64,000 nt of DNA from Topomyia yanbarensis. Taxonomy: Eukaryota; Arthropoda; Insecta; Diptera; Culicidae. Under the pieces are notes generated by a model. It made no database searches. It had not been told where the DNA came from and saw nothing but the letters and a program-made list of their open reading frames with translations. Positions within the stretch are counted from its first letter, which is position 1. Each line of letters starts with the position of its first letter. Shown one piece after another: positions 22,019 through 56,835 of the stretch. The position numbers and the translations under genes were made by a program. The DNA lies in NCBI RefSeq assembly GCF_030247195.1, contig NC_080672.1:85953113-86017112 (forward strand), read 5' to 3'.

Positions 22019-24784
22019 AGTGTGAAAATAAAGAGATTTTATGTATTTCACAGTTCCCACCAAATCGAACTGCACAGTATGAAAGTGTGATGAATCAAAA
22101 GTGTGATCAAAAGTGCAACTCCTTCGACCTGACAAATTATTGACATAGAAAAGTGTCAAAAACAAACTTCTTCTTACTTTTAGTAGCTGGAAGGTTAGCA
22201 TGGCTGCCAGTATCCCAGTTTTCACAATAAATTTGATGGAAAAAGTTAATTTTTTGTCGTTTTCATATCATTTCATTTGGCAACCGTGAAAAAAGTGTGA
22301 TAGCGAAGTGCATCAGAAATCCAACTTTCAAAGCAATAAGCAATAGTGATTATATCGTCACATTCTGATAACTTTGCAATGAACGCGCGCCATCTATAAA
22401 TGACTAGTTGATTCACTGATGTTGGAGGAGAGTTTTTGCACTCTAATTAATTGAGAGCAGGTGAAATTGTTTAATGTTATTTTTCAATGTTTAAATATTT
22501 TATCCAAATAATTTTCTATTGTATTGTAAATATGGGATATTTTATTGTAAATATGTGATAAACGAGGTAAGTTACATCCATTTTGCACTGAAATATTGTT
22601 GAATAAGCCCCTCATAAATAACCTGACCTACTAACACAAACTCCTATTATTGAAACGTCTATGAAAGTAGTATGGGTTCCCTGAACTTTCGCAAGTAGAT
22701 GTTGAATTAACATTCCTTTCCTTCCTCGACGATTCTAAGGACGTGGCCAGGTGTACACTGTGATGCTTGTTCCACTATGAAGAAAAAGCGTTAATTCCAA
22801 ATGTTTTTTTTTCTTGCGACACGATATAGTGGATATCTTGGTAAATATTAGCTGCTCATTGAACAGACACCCACGATTTGTGCAATCGTATATGCTATGC
22901 TATTCTATGCTAATAATAGAATTTTACATGTTTTGAGATGTGAAATAAAATATTGTGTCTCTTTTGATGTAAAACTCGGTTGAATAAAGATGGAGAATTG
23001 TGAACAAAGCGCATTTTAACATGTTCATAAATGTAAATTCAAGTGAAGTGTGACGCTCCTTTTATGTGTATCTTATGGGATGAAAATATTTTGAAGTGTG
23101 TACCAATAAACATCTTTCTTGCAATAAAAAAATGTCAATGCAGAAGTTATTTTCCGATTCCTGTAAAAAAAGCGAAATGTAGGTGTTGGGATCGTTTCGG
23201 AATCTTGAGAGCGAAGTCAGATTTGTTGACTGTAGCTTCAAAGCTGTAAATTTTTATATTTTAATATAATTTTGTTATAAATGCATCCAAATTACTTACA
23301 TTACTTTCCTTCAAATTATAACAATCCAATTAGTTTAATTAATCCTCTCGAACAATGGCTTCTTACTGATAAAGTGTTTCCTCAATGACAAGTGTTTCCT
23401 CACTGACAAGTGTTCTAGTTGTAAGTCGTGTAAGGAACAGGAAGTAGCAACTGATCTGACAGTGACATGATGGGTAAAATGTGCAGGCTGGAGACGATCG
23501 TAGTTCTCTATTGCGCAGTGGCATAGTTTGCCCCAACAGTAGGTTACCTGAGGAGAGAGTTATGAGAGTTATGAGAAATGTCTCACCACACTGTTAGGTG
23601 GATTGAAGGCGTTTTTGTATTTCAACGCATTTTGAAATGTGAATATTGAGATGTTCTCCAGAACTCTGAAGTACAATATTATTTCTTATAATGTTATTTT
23701 TTGTCGATGAACCCCCTATTACGAGCCCCAAAGGCAATTGAATGCACACTTGACAGTCAACCAAGCAATAAAATAACCAGACAGGTAAACATTTACTCGT
23801 ATAGCTCGAATGTTGTACGACCGCCGTTAACGACATGATATAATTATATTGAATTTAGATTTTAGATGTCGTACATTTCATCGGAAACGGAATTTTCGCA
23901 CATCAGTTATTTGGTAAATCAGAGGAAAACCAAAAATGAATGTGTATTAAACAACATTCGTTCACAAAAAGACAGCGGTGATAATTCAGAAAATGAAAAA
24001 AGCACTTTTCGCAGACGTGCAATTGATCCTATATGCGAAGTATTGCATGGGCGGTATACCAGTAGAAAGGAGCACTCGCGGTTTCCTTCAATTGACACTA
24101 GATAGATAAGAGGCTAGTGGATTGGCGTTAGCTGTTACTTGCATAGTTGGAATTAACAATGTAATGAAATTGCAGTACAACACATTTCAAGTGTTGCTAA
24201 TAAAAATGATCGGTTGAGTTTCATATGATGTAAAAATACAATATGTGAACCTTCAAATTAAGCACTCTTGTTGTCATCCTACCGCTCGAGTTAAAATTAA
24301 TAGGCCGACGAAATTGAATCCGGGTATAACAAGCTTAGTTTGCTCAGCTTTTTTCTATACATGTAATCTGCATTTTTCAGCATCCTTCCACCTGTCATGC
24401 GTTTGTGTTGTTAGTTCACAATTTAGCCTTTTGATAATGCAGAAGATTGACAGTATGTCACGTTCGATACTTGATAATTCTATTTTAATTCCTTTCGAAC
24501 GCTAACGATTCCATCACTATTCGCAAAGAGTTCATTATGTGTTCGTGTTAAAATGCGGTTTTGCAATTTATTAATAATTATGATTCCAATGCACATTTTT
24601 GGCTTGTATCGACGTGCGACAGTTGATGTTGTATTTCTGAGGGCCGATAAGACTACCAAGGATACATTATGAACAGGTCGCATGTAAATTAACCACTGCA
24701 CATATATTCTAAATTTACTCACTTAGCAAAAAATAATTTCAGATACCGAGAAGAAAAGAGTGTGCGTTTTTCAGAGGCCTAGAG
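22019..24784. other. Intergenic, mostly unrecognised
   Basis: Non-coding. A roughly 30-bp segment at 22905-22935 (TAATAATAGAATTTTACATG) repeats 20095-20125. A dispersed-repeat end (CACACTGTTAGGTGGATTG) is seen at about 23587-23606 and again at about 27640-27660. No gene supported. Confidence 0.4.
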
Positions 24785-24900
24785 GGTAAAGTGCCTATTT
24801 TCACCACATTAGACAGCTTGGCTTATTTCATTACGAATAGCTGCATATTGATTGGAGGTTATCAGACAAAGTTATTTAACTTTGACTGTCAAGAAAAAGT
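24785..24900. mobile_element. MITE family fragment (TAGGGTAAAG type)
   Basis: The left end GGGTAAAGTGCCTATTTTCA and about 100 bp beyond it match the copies at 1657 and 36834. The right half is not recognisable. Confidence 0.55.
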
Positions 24901-27017
24901 TTTAAAATTGGCTATTCTAAGCATGAGCGAGAAAGAGAGACAACACATGACTTTACAGTAGAATATCTTTTAATTACAAAATCTGATCAATTTGCAGTCT
25001 TCGGCAATGTTGATCCTAACACCTTAAACTATATATTGGAGAATTTTAGGATTAAGATGACACTGGATTTTTTTTTGCTTAATTTATTTCCATTGCTGAT
25101 TTTTCATATATTCTCACATATAAACATAAAAATTCTTAGGTGCGCCAGAAGCAACCAAACAAGCTCTTACTTTGCATAAGATTTATAGAGCCAATGCACT
25201 ATGGTCCCAAAGCTGTATTTAGGAAGACAAAATTGTTTGCGTCCAAACCGTTGATTTTAGATATAAGGTGTCTTCAGCAAACTTTCTTAGAACTTTCTTG
25301 TCGATTTTTTTATATTAGTTGAATTAGGGTGGTCCATCTGATTAGAGTGTTCAAAGTATCAACTTTTTAGATATGTAAAATTCAGCTACATAATGTTCTA
25401 TAAATCAATCAAATTGAAGCAAATTTTTTGAAGAAAGTATATGGCTATATGTTAGGATTTTTGCAATATTTAAGGTAGGGTGGCTCTTGAAAAATTGGTT
25501 TTCTATTAATTTCTTTTTATGTGTTAATTTCTCGCAAATTATTTGTTCTAGAAGTTTTTTGAACTTTTGTAAATGCACATTTTTGCCAAGGCAATGATGT
25601 TCCTATCTCTTTTGTTTGCATAGTTACAGGCGATTTTCAAAAAAAAATGTTTTTGTTTTCAAAGCTATATATATTGGATATGTGCGCCGATGTTTTTTTT
25701 TGATTTTGTCACGCCGTTAGATCCTATCGGCGGCGGCGTGACGAATACTGAGGCCGATGTAACTAAAAAAATCATGGCCGTACAACTCCTTTCCCAAATT
25801 TTCGGCATCTTTTGTAATGGATACATACATCCACATACAAACAGACCTAACAGCTTGAAGAAAATTCTAAAGAAAGTCATCGCCCACGGTATACTAGCGA
25901 CATCTGTTGAACACATTGCACAAAATGTGTTTTTCGCAACCATGTCAAATAATTTTTTTTCAAGCAAGATAATAAATGGAAGGCGGAATTATTTTTCCAG
26001 TTGTCAAAATTGAAGAACGAAATACTACTACTTCCCATGGAATAATGGTTGCAATGGGCAAATTTAAAGAATGCAGAGTAACGACTGGATATTTACGTCG
26101 CATCATAATCATTTATTGTTCTATAAAATGTCAAGAAAGTTTGAATTTACGTAATGATATAAAGCAATGATTTCATTACATCAAACTTCTAGTATTTTGG
26201 TAGTAAATTTTTCAGTCAAATAAACAAGCAAAAGTTTATAAAAATATATTGATAATTGGTTGAGTTTTCCCCGAAACCCTTTTTTATTTAAGAGGTTTGC
26301 GATAATCACGATTGAAGACCAATAGATCAACTAAAATCTCAAAACTTAAAAAATTCCATTAGTATATGAGTACTCCTCGTACCTTAACTATTAGTTGAAT
26401 AAATAATATTTTTTTCAAACACTCGGGAACGTTTTTCTAAAAAACCGTTGTTTTAAGTTCTAAAAATTGTATTAAAAATTCTCATGTGCATAACAAAAAT
26501 TTATGCATGAAAAAGGAATCCTTAAGGTACGAGAAAAATTAATTACGACCAACTGTAAAAAATCGATTGAGTGGTTTTTCTGCAATTGTGACCACGGAAA
26601 AACCAATTTTGGAAAAACGACATTTCGAGATAATCGAGTTTAAAATTTCAAGTTACCACTGCTTTTGGTGGACGAAGCGCGCTTGGAAATGCTGTGCCTT
26701 TTCAATCTATTTCTCGGATCTCTATAAAAAGTTGAGAAATTATTTTCAAGGATTTGCACTTTCAAATAAAGTACTAAAATTTTTGATTTTTTGAAAAATA
26801 AAAAAGCATGTAACCCCTTAAGGATACGTTCTTCAAATATAATCAAATATAATCAATTTTTTTGATTTTTCGGCCTAACACAATATTTATAGTCCCTTAA
26901 GGGAATTAAGTTTTTCTATGCATAATGCATTGAAACTTAAGTTTTTTATTCACAAAGCATTATTAATAAGTCGATTGTCTGCCTATGTTAATGAGCTTTT
27001 TTCGCTTTACCTTTGAT
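24901..27017. other. Intergenic, nothing recognised
   Basis: Long AT-rich stretch. A frame at 25690-26013 has no recognised motif. No transposon ends or RNA gene found. Confidence 0.35.
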
Positions 27018-27544
27018 TTAACCCTTTCATGCCCAACTTTTTTCTAGTACATGTAGGGTTTCAAAACTATTCTTCCTTGAAAACGGTGGGATCAAGATAC
27101 ACGAAAAGCCTTTTTTCATAAAGATAGGTGCTTCCCTCGCAGTGCAAGAAGCTGCTCAATTTTTACCTTCCGATGCTCAATACAATTCACCTAGCATATT
27201 TACAATAGTCCAATTGCGTGGAAAACGTAGTCAAAGACAGTCTAAATTGATAAGTTAAATCAGTTTTCAATAATATTGCAACATAACGAAGATATATGAA
27301 AAATTCATTTTCCGTCGTCAACGTCAACTGTTCCTGGCAGCACTACTCTATCGGAATCCAATCAGACTAATTGCAATAACTTCAGTTCTAGAGCTGATCC
27401 TTGGAACTATTAATACTCAAATGAAAGGCAATAGTCACATTTATTTGCTTTACTTGTTTTTGTGAGCAAATCTTGCATCAATCAAAAGTTATAGCTGTTT
27501 AAAAACGTTGTTGTCCACAAACAACATGGGCATGAATGGGTTAA
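27018..27544. mobile_element. piggyBac-type MITE (TTAA flanked)
   Basis: A 519-bp element at 27022-27540 flanked on both sides by TTAA. Inverted termini are CCCTTTCATGCCCAACTT and CCCATTCATGCCCATGTT (right end read inverted). The TTAA duplication and CCC start are hallmarks of the piggyBac superfamily. No transposase; non-autonomous. Confidence 0.85.
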
Positions 27545-27634
27545 TTTGACTTTCGATATTTCTCGCTATGATGTTATCCCATGTCAATTTGATGGATATA
27601 ATATCCGAAGAAGGAGTTCTAAGAATTATAAGAA

Positions 27635-28560
27635 ATGTCTCATCACACTGTTAGATGGATTAGAAGCATTTTTTTGTATTTTTGCCTTTCTCATATAAAG
27701 AAAGGCTATGCAATCACTGTAAAAATCGACTTTTTAACACCACATACACCATTCGATTCAGTTCGTCGAGATCGTGTGAGATGTCTGTGTGTATGTATGT
27801 GTGTGTATGTGTGTGTGTCATTTAAACTCACACAATTTTCTCAGAGATGGCTAACCCGTTTTTCGCAAACTTAGTTCCATCTGAAAGGTATAATGCTCCC
27901 ATAAGCTGCTATTGAATTTTTAGTTGATCCGACTTCCGGTTCCGGAGATACGGGTTGAAGAGTGCGGTCACACAGCAAATTCCCATATAAACTGGTGCCA
28001 CCACTATGTTCAAATGATGTAAAACATATCAAAATTGATGCAAAATTACTCTAGTTTGCGGGTCTGGATCACTAATGATCAATCAAAGCAGCTTTGGCAC
28101 ATTGGCCATCTATGACGGTTCATGACGCCCCCGGGGAACCCGTCAAGTTCCTAAGCTATAATCACACCCATTTCCCGACGAATTCTCTACCGATTTTGAC
28201 AAACTTGATTTCAAATGAAAGATACAGTAATACCATTGACTGCTGCTGAATTTCATTCGGTTCTGACTCTTGCTTCCGGAGTTACAGGGGTGTTAGTAAG
28301 TATACACTGGAATTTCCCATATAAATCGGTACAATCGTAATACCTCAGAGGCTAAAAACTATTGAAATGGTCACCAAATTGTTTCTAATCGTAGATCTAG
28401 ATCACTGATTGCCAATCAAACATTCTTTGAATATATTGTCCATTATCGACGATTCCGGAAGTCCGGAATTCCGGGCATAATCCACAATTAAAGTCACATC
28501 GGTTCTTCGGTGATGACTGAACCGATTTTCTCCAACCAAGTCTCAAATGGAAGGCAAAAT
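27635..28560 (-). mobile_element. Dispersed repeat, copy C
   Basis: Inverted relative to copy A: TTTGCCTTTCTCATATAAAG near 27690, a GTGTATG microsatellite near 27790-27820, then repeated modules around CAGAGATGGCT and TCCGGTTCCGGAG. It is diverged and its far end is unclear. Confidence 0.6.
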
Positions 28561-28839
28561 ATGCAGTTGAGTATTGCGTCGCCGCCTCTCCCCCCGCTTT
28601 ACTCTTACACCTTCCTCCTGCATCACTTCTCTCCCCTTGGACCACCCTCACGCCCGCATTTCCTTCATCCACCCCGTATACCGAAATAAGATGAAGGATT
28701 TCTGACGCATCCTCCACTCCCACTCTACTAACCGCCCATTCCCTCCACTTTCAAACCCATTCCACCAACATTTCAAAATATAATCACATGAAGATAACAT
28801 TGAACTCATGCTGATTAAGCTAATTAAATATTATTCTTT
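28561..28839. other. Pyrimidine-rich spacer
   Basis: C/T-rich non-coding sequence (28570-28760) between two dispersed-repeat copies. No gene seen. Confidence 0.35.
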
Positions 28840-28985
28840 TGCCTTTCTCATATAGAAAGGTTATGCAATTGCTCCAAAAACCGACTCTCTAACCGAGGCC
28901 CGGAGGGCCGAGTCTCATATAACATTCGATTCAATTCGCCGAGATCGCAAAATATCTGTGTGTATGTATGTGTGTATGTATGTGT

Positions 28986-30900
28986 GTTTTTTTTAGAGAG
29001 CAGTAAAAAAAATTTCAGGAAAACCCTGAGTGAGGAAAAATGTACAAAAACCCCAATGTCTCAGGGAACGGGTTTGGGCTGCCATCACCCGACCCGCTAA
29101 AAACCACTGCTCTTGCCCAGAACCTGATTCCTCCCCGGCACTACCTTACGGCATTACTTCGGAGAGGGGTTTTTATGTGCATAGCACACACTCTAATTCA
29201 ACTACTTACTAGTTCGTTTCTTCCGCAGAGTTACAGCTCCACTCCTCTACACACCACCAATTCTCTACCATCCACACAGACTGGCAAGTTCTGCATGGCA
29301 GAAGGAAAGCTGGCTGTGAGTCGAGACTTAGTACTCCTCCCCTACGAGTACAGTCTCGGCGGCAAACTTCAGACTGTCTAATTCACCGAGCCCTTCGGCT
29401 CCCTTGTGCCAGTTAGCACGGCAACTCCATTCTCGCACCATTCAGCGCCGTTTACTCATTGAGCACCAGACTTGTTCGCGAACTACTCGGTCTAGTCCCT
29501 GACGATGGACCTAGCCTACTCCGACGGAGAGTTCCCCGGCGAGAGAAGTTCTCCCGAAACCGAGCCAACCAACCAGATGTCGAGGTGAGTTCGGCGATTC
29601 CGGTGGAGCAGGGCGTCCGGTTCGCTGATGCCCCGACGACCTGCGGCTGGTGGTATTTCGTCGCGGTCTACTCAGTCTAGTCCCCGGCGGTGGATCTAGC
29701 TTACGCCGACGGAGAGTTCCCCGACGAAGGAGGCTCTCCCGATACCGATTCTTCTTTTGTTTTAGCACCACAATTTCTTGAGCCCTTTGACTTCCTCTCG
29801 TTCCGTTTCGCTCTACTTTCCCGATGAGCCATTAAGCTCCCGCCCTCACTTGTTCGCGAACTACTCGGTCTAGTCCCCAACAATGGATCTGGCCTATTCT
29901 CCTGCTACCGAGCGGTAGATTTCTCCTGATTCCGATGTTCGTTTTTGTAAGCCATTTAACTCTCCGCGTCGTCCCGATCTACTCGATCTAGTCCCCGGCG
30001 GCGGATCTAGCCTACTCAACGGGCCATACAGTAGGTGCTGAGGTCTATCCGGCGGTTCCGGTTGGGACGTAGCTTCCGGTTCACCAGCGCCCCAACGACC
30101 CACTGCTAGCTCTGCGACGCGGTCTACTCGGTCTAATCCCCGGCGGTGGATCTAGCCTACTCACGAGCTACACGGTAGGATGTCGAGGTCAGCGATTCCG
30201 GTGAAGCTTGACGTCCGGTTCCCAGGCGCCCCGACGATCCAACTCGGTGATACGTCAAGTACTACTCAACTGGTCCCCGGCGGTGGACCAAGTCTACACA
30301 GTTGGAGAGTTCTCCAGCGGCGGTATTTCTCTCGAAATCCGATTTGCGGCTTCTTACTGGTCTCTTCGCCACTTCCTCTGTAGCTCGGAGAGTATGCTCG
30401 AGACCACTCTGTTGACAGGGTCCCAGGTATGTTCGTCACGGCACATCTCTTCGACGATATTGTCCACTGTCATACCAGGTATACCTCTACGAACTTATTC
30501 GAATCTAGGGCATTCAAAGACCACGTGTTCCGGTGTCTCCTGCACAGTCGCACACTCCGGGCAAAGGGGTGACGAAGCATGTCCAAACCGATGCAAGTAC
30601 TTCCGGAAGCATCCGTGCCCGGACAAAAACTGCGTCAAATGGAAGTTCACCTCTCCATGCTTCCTATGTACCCAGGCCGATACATTTGGGATGAGTCGGT
30701 GGGTCCACCTTCCCTTCTCCGCGTTGTCCCACTCCTGTTGCCATTTAGCCAACGAGTCCGCTCGAACCAGTCTCCTAGCGTTACGTGCGTTTCTCCGCTG
30801 GTAGCATTCCACGTCCTCCGCCAGGGTAATGCAGATGGGGATCATCCCGGCGATAACGCATACTGCCTCCGACGATATTGTTCTGTAGGAACTCGTGACT
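28986..30900 (-). mobile_element. 5'-truncated R1-clade (Waldo-like) retrotransposon
   Basis: Read on the minus strand, it runs from pol C-terminus (30845-30495) through a 1.5 kb 3' region of degenerate tandem repeats to an oligo-A end (28986-28994). The repeat landmark on the plus strand is CGGTCTAGTCCCCGGCGGTG, at about 29485, 29672, 29862, 29975 and 30125. Both ends abut (ACAT)n/(TATG)n microsatellite. R1-clade Waldo elements are known to target ACAY repeats, which fits. Homologous 3' sequence occurs at 56838-58150. Confidence 0.7.
30495..30845 (-). pseudogene. R1-type LINE ORF2 C-terminal fragment
   Basis: A 117-codon minus-strand frame with KWQQEWDNAEKGRWTHRLI, FHLTQFLSGHGCFRKYLHRF and a zinc-binding-like CPEC...TPEHVVFECPRF tail. 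This is the conserved C-terminal region of R1-clade ORF2 proteins after the reverse transcriptase. No RT motifs remain, so it is 5' truncated. Confidence 0.8.
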
Positions 30901-30903
30901 ACC

Positions 30904-30990
30904 TGTATGTATGTATGTATGTATGTATGTATGTATGTATGTATGTATGTATGTATGTATGTATGTATGTATGTATGTATGTATGTGTGT
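30904..30990. repeat. (TATG)n microsatellite
   Basis: About 20 near-perfect TATG units, part of dispersed repeat copy D and the insertion target of the adjacent R1-type element. Confidence 0.95.
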
Positions 30991-31815
30991 GTATGTGCGG
31001 ATTTGTTAACAAAATGTCCACATCGGTTTCTTGGAGATGGCTGAACCGATTTTTACAAACTAAGATTCAACTGAAAGGTATAATATTCCCATAGGTTGCT
31101 ATTGAATTTCATTTTCAACCGACATCTTGTTCCGGATTACGAGTTGAAGAGTATGGTTACAAAACAAAATTTGTTGATTTGTCCACATCGGTTTCTCGGA
31201 ATTTTTTGAACCGATTTTGACAAACTTGATTTTAAATGAAAGGTCCATCAGCTGCTGTTGAATTTTGTGTGGATCCGAGTTCTGGTTCCTGAATTACAGG
31301 GTGATACGTACGATTACGCAGCAAATCCAGATTCTAACGAATTCTGCGATGAATGTAAAAAGGTGAAATTTTTTCCAAAATGTAAACACAACTGTTGAAT
31401 TTGTAGATCTAGGTCACCAACAGTCATTCAAAGTCTCTTTGGCCACACTGGCCACCATCGACGGATCCGTAAGCATCCAAATTCAGAATAACAATTATAT
31501 TGGTTTCTCGAAAATGGCTAGACCGATTTGATCAACTTAGTCTTAAATGAAAGGTGTTGCGTCCCCGGAAACTGATATTAAATTCCATCTCCATCCGACG
31601 TCCGGCTCCGGAGTTACGGGTTGTGGAGTGCGATCACATAGAAAACTCCGATTCAAACCGATACCGCGATGAATGCAAAAAGGTGCTCTTATATATACTT
31701 ACCAAGTGTAAGACATTTCCATAATGTTATATTGTACGAATCAGGTTTAAATCATAGTTTGGAGAAATGAGAAAGGCACAATTGCACCTCTAGGTGGATT
31801 AAAACAGGTTTTTCC

Positions 31816-33072
31816 TAGTTTAAATAGAAAATCTCATGATGAATAACCCTGTATATGAGAAAGACAAAACATCAATGTTAGCGTTGTTTGTGTTAGTCAA
31901 GGAAACTTCCACATTGAATACAGGAAAGTTGGAAATAAATTCGTTCCAATCAGCAAGCTAAAATATCTAGCATCTTTAACTGCCGATATTTTGAAACGGG
32001 GCCTCTGTACTGAAACGAAACGATCCTTCAAATCTCCAATCCTGAAGTAGCTATATTTTATCAGAAAAAAAGCATCCCTCTTTACCCTTTGGCATGAACC
32101 GCCTTTACCTCGATTTTGTTTGTTTTTTATCTGGATTTAGTTGTAAACAGGCAACGTTAGCAAAAACTTTTCGTTTTCCTCGTGGATGGATGCCTAGTTC
32201 CACTAAAAATGTGATATTTCATGATGATTGGATAGAGTTTAAATAAATGAATAAAACAATATTCGACTCCAAAAATAAACGCGAAGAAAGAATTTAATGT
32301 TTTTCAAAATATGACAACAACAAAAATATAAACTACCATTGAATTGTTACCCACTTAGAACCTCCCTAGCGAACCATTCAATAAAATATTGAATCACTCA
32401 ATTCCACCGCCGGCGGCTTATCCTGTCTGATTCACATAAACTGACGGCGGCGAAACCAGTTTCGCATCATTTGAAAAAATTGGCCGTTACTGCCTTAGTC
32501 ATTCATATTCGTTGGTTTTTCCTCTCAGATTGATCGATAGAGCAAAAATCACAGAGAGCAATCTGCGCACACACAAACACACAGACATACCCTCACCTGC
32601 CGAAAGGTAAGTAGGATTGTCAAACTATAAAGTGCACGTTTTGGCTGGGCCAGATTGGCGGCTGTGCGCTGCTAGTGTCGACAGCCAAAAGCCCCCGCAA
32701 CCGTGTTGTTGGCTGCGATGCGATCATATGTACGTACACTTCTCCGGATGAATGCACGCCTGTGAGGCCTAACTACTCGCCGCTTTGAGCTGAATCAGTC
32801 CTCCTCCAGCGGTTGGTTAGATCGGTAACGATTTTCGATATCGGTTGTTGAGTTCAAACGATCCGCGCGTGACGATTGCAACAAAAAAAAGCGCGCGCAC
32901 TCAAGTTTACCTTTGTGATCCGGACACGTGCGAAAGTGATTGTTCATGGATTAGAGGATGCACTGAGGAGTGTTTTGGTTTTAAGTGCTTCAATACTGGC
33001 GTCTGTCGTCTAGACTAATTGGGGGAAAGTGTTGGCAATTGAGGCAATAGAAGACCGCAAACACGCCGCGGC
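31816..33072. other. 5' flank and probable 5' UTR of SLC6 gene 2
   Basis: At 31830-31855 a short AATAACCCTGTATA sequence resembles the terminus of the mariner-type element at 20296-20845. The region from about 32640 to 33072 is more GC-rich than its surroundings, consistent with a promoter and leader. No other gene seen. Confidence 0.4.
32795..32830 (+). promoter_or_regulatory. Candidate core promoter (Inr plus DPE-like) of SLC6 gene 2
   Basis: TCAGT at 32795-32799 matches the arthropod initiator. With its A at 32797 as +1, the +28 to +33 hexamer is GGTAAC, a 5-of-6 match to the Drosophila downstream promoter element. The resulting leader would be about 276 nt. Such motifs are short and common, so this rests mainly on position upstream of the proposed first exon. 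Confidence 0.3.
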
Positions 33073-55704
<22,632 letters not shown>

Positions 55705-55779
55705 CGAATTTGTCGTTAAAATTTGTTGTGTTTATTTTTAAATTTATGTCGATATTTGCTTAAAAAATGTGATAAGAAA

Positions 55780-55785
55780 AATAAA
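55780..55785 (+). terminator. Polyadenylation signal of SLC6 gene 2
   Basis: AATAAA 75 bp after the stop codon, in AT-rich sequence; the nearest canonical signal. Confidence 0.6.
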
Positions 55786-56754
55786 ACGAAAAACTGCATC
55801 AGTTGCTTCCATTCGTCTTAAAATATCTTCATTCATCGACGTATTTTCGATGGCGGCGTAAACAAGTGTGATGAAAAGGTGGCCGGAGGGGGAAGAAGCG
55901 AATTTACGTGCCAAAACAAAACAGATACACAAGAACGTTAGTACGAAATGTGCAGTCGTTTATTTTTGTGTCGATGCAAATACAGTCACTGATGGCTAAA
56001 GTGGCCAATAGCAACAAGCGATGTTAGGAATAGCTTCATTCGTCGTACTAGTTTAGGTACTATTCATATGAGTGTTGCAGGAGTCCTATCGCTGCATAGT
56101 TGTTCAAGATTCTCGAGTAAGTTCAAATTGAAAACCAGTTGTGTGTCCAACTTAATCAGACCGACAAGGGTAACCGGGTATCCTCCAACCGAAATGTTCA
56201 TTGCTAATGCTATTGCAACCGATTTGGACATTTGGACGATTTGGAAGTTTTGGATTCAGAAACTTGTTTATTTTTAAATTCTTTAGAAAATGAATCAGAT
56301 TCCCGGGAATGTGGATAACACTGTGCAAATGCCATGAGCATTTCAGTTTTGCGCGTCTCGTATACCCTTGTTGGCCTGTATAAAGTATAAAAATCTAGAA
56401 GCCCCTCCTAAGACAACAATCTCTCGCAACATTAATTTATTTTCCAAAAGTTATCCTTGATGATGTTCTCAAAACCAGTTTCCAACTCGGGAAAGAATAC
56501 TGGTATTCCATGTATTGAAATTTGAAATGGTACCCGGGTACCCTGTCAGACACATAATATAGCTATTTCGATATTTCGGCGTGTTCACAAGACGTGTGAC
56601 CTTAAGGATTCAGTGTCTAACTGGTTGCCAACACGCTGCCGGTTACTGATGAGATGAATTCGAAACGCGATACCAAAATTAGGTATTGTACCCTTCATGC
56701 ACATTTATTTAATATTATTTTCCCTTTATCGAAAATCCTTTCATAATATTTATG
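55786..56754. other. Intergenic, with dispersed repeat fragment
   Basis: About 56190-56530 shares segments with the repeat at 16304-17055 (GATTTGGACATTTGGACGAT-like start, TACCCTTGTTGGCCTGT, AAGCCCCTCCT). Otherwise nothing recognised. Confidence 0.4.
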
Positions 56755-56835
56755 CACTGGTGTAGCAAGAAAAATTTTCGGGGGGGGGGGGGTAATGTGA
56801 ATATTTTTTGTATATATACAATATATGTATGTATG
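56755..56835. mobile_element. hAT-type element end beside a microsatellite
   Basis: CACTGGTGTAGCAAGAAAAA followed by a G13 tract resembles the CAGTGGCGTAG end plus G-tract of the element at 17336. It is immediately followed by TATATA/TATG microsatellite, into which an R1-type element has inserted. Confidence 0.5.

Larger units (their letters stand above)
28840..31815 (-). mobile_element. Dispersed repeat copy D, split by a nested R1-type element
   Basis: Left part 28840-28985 (GCCTTTCTCATATAGAAAGG ... CCCGGAGGGCCGAG ... TATG microsatellite) and right part about 30904-31815 (TATG microsatellite ... CTAGGTGGATTAAAACAGG) together form one inverted copy of the element at 9470-10448. The sequence between them belongs to a Waldo-like LINE that entered the microsatellite. 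Confidence 0.8.

Noticed and set aside
25690..26013. 107-codon frame with opposite-strand partner
   Set aside because: No family motif, and an almost equally long frame overlaps on the other strand. Treated as chance.
28397..28723. 108-codon minus-strand frame
   Set aside because: Lies over dispersed repeat and pyrimidine-rich spacer; no motif.
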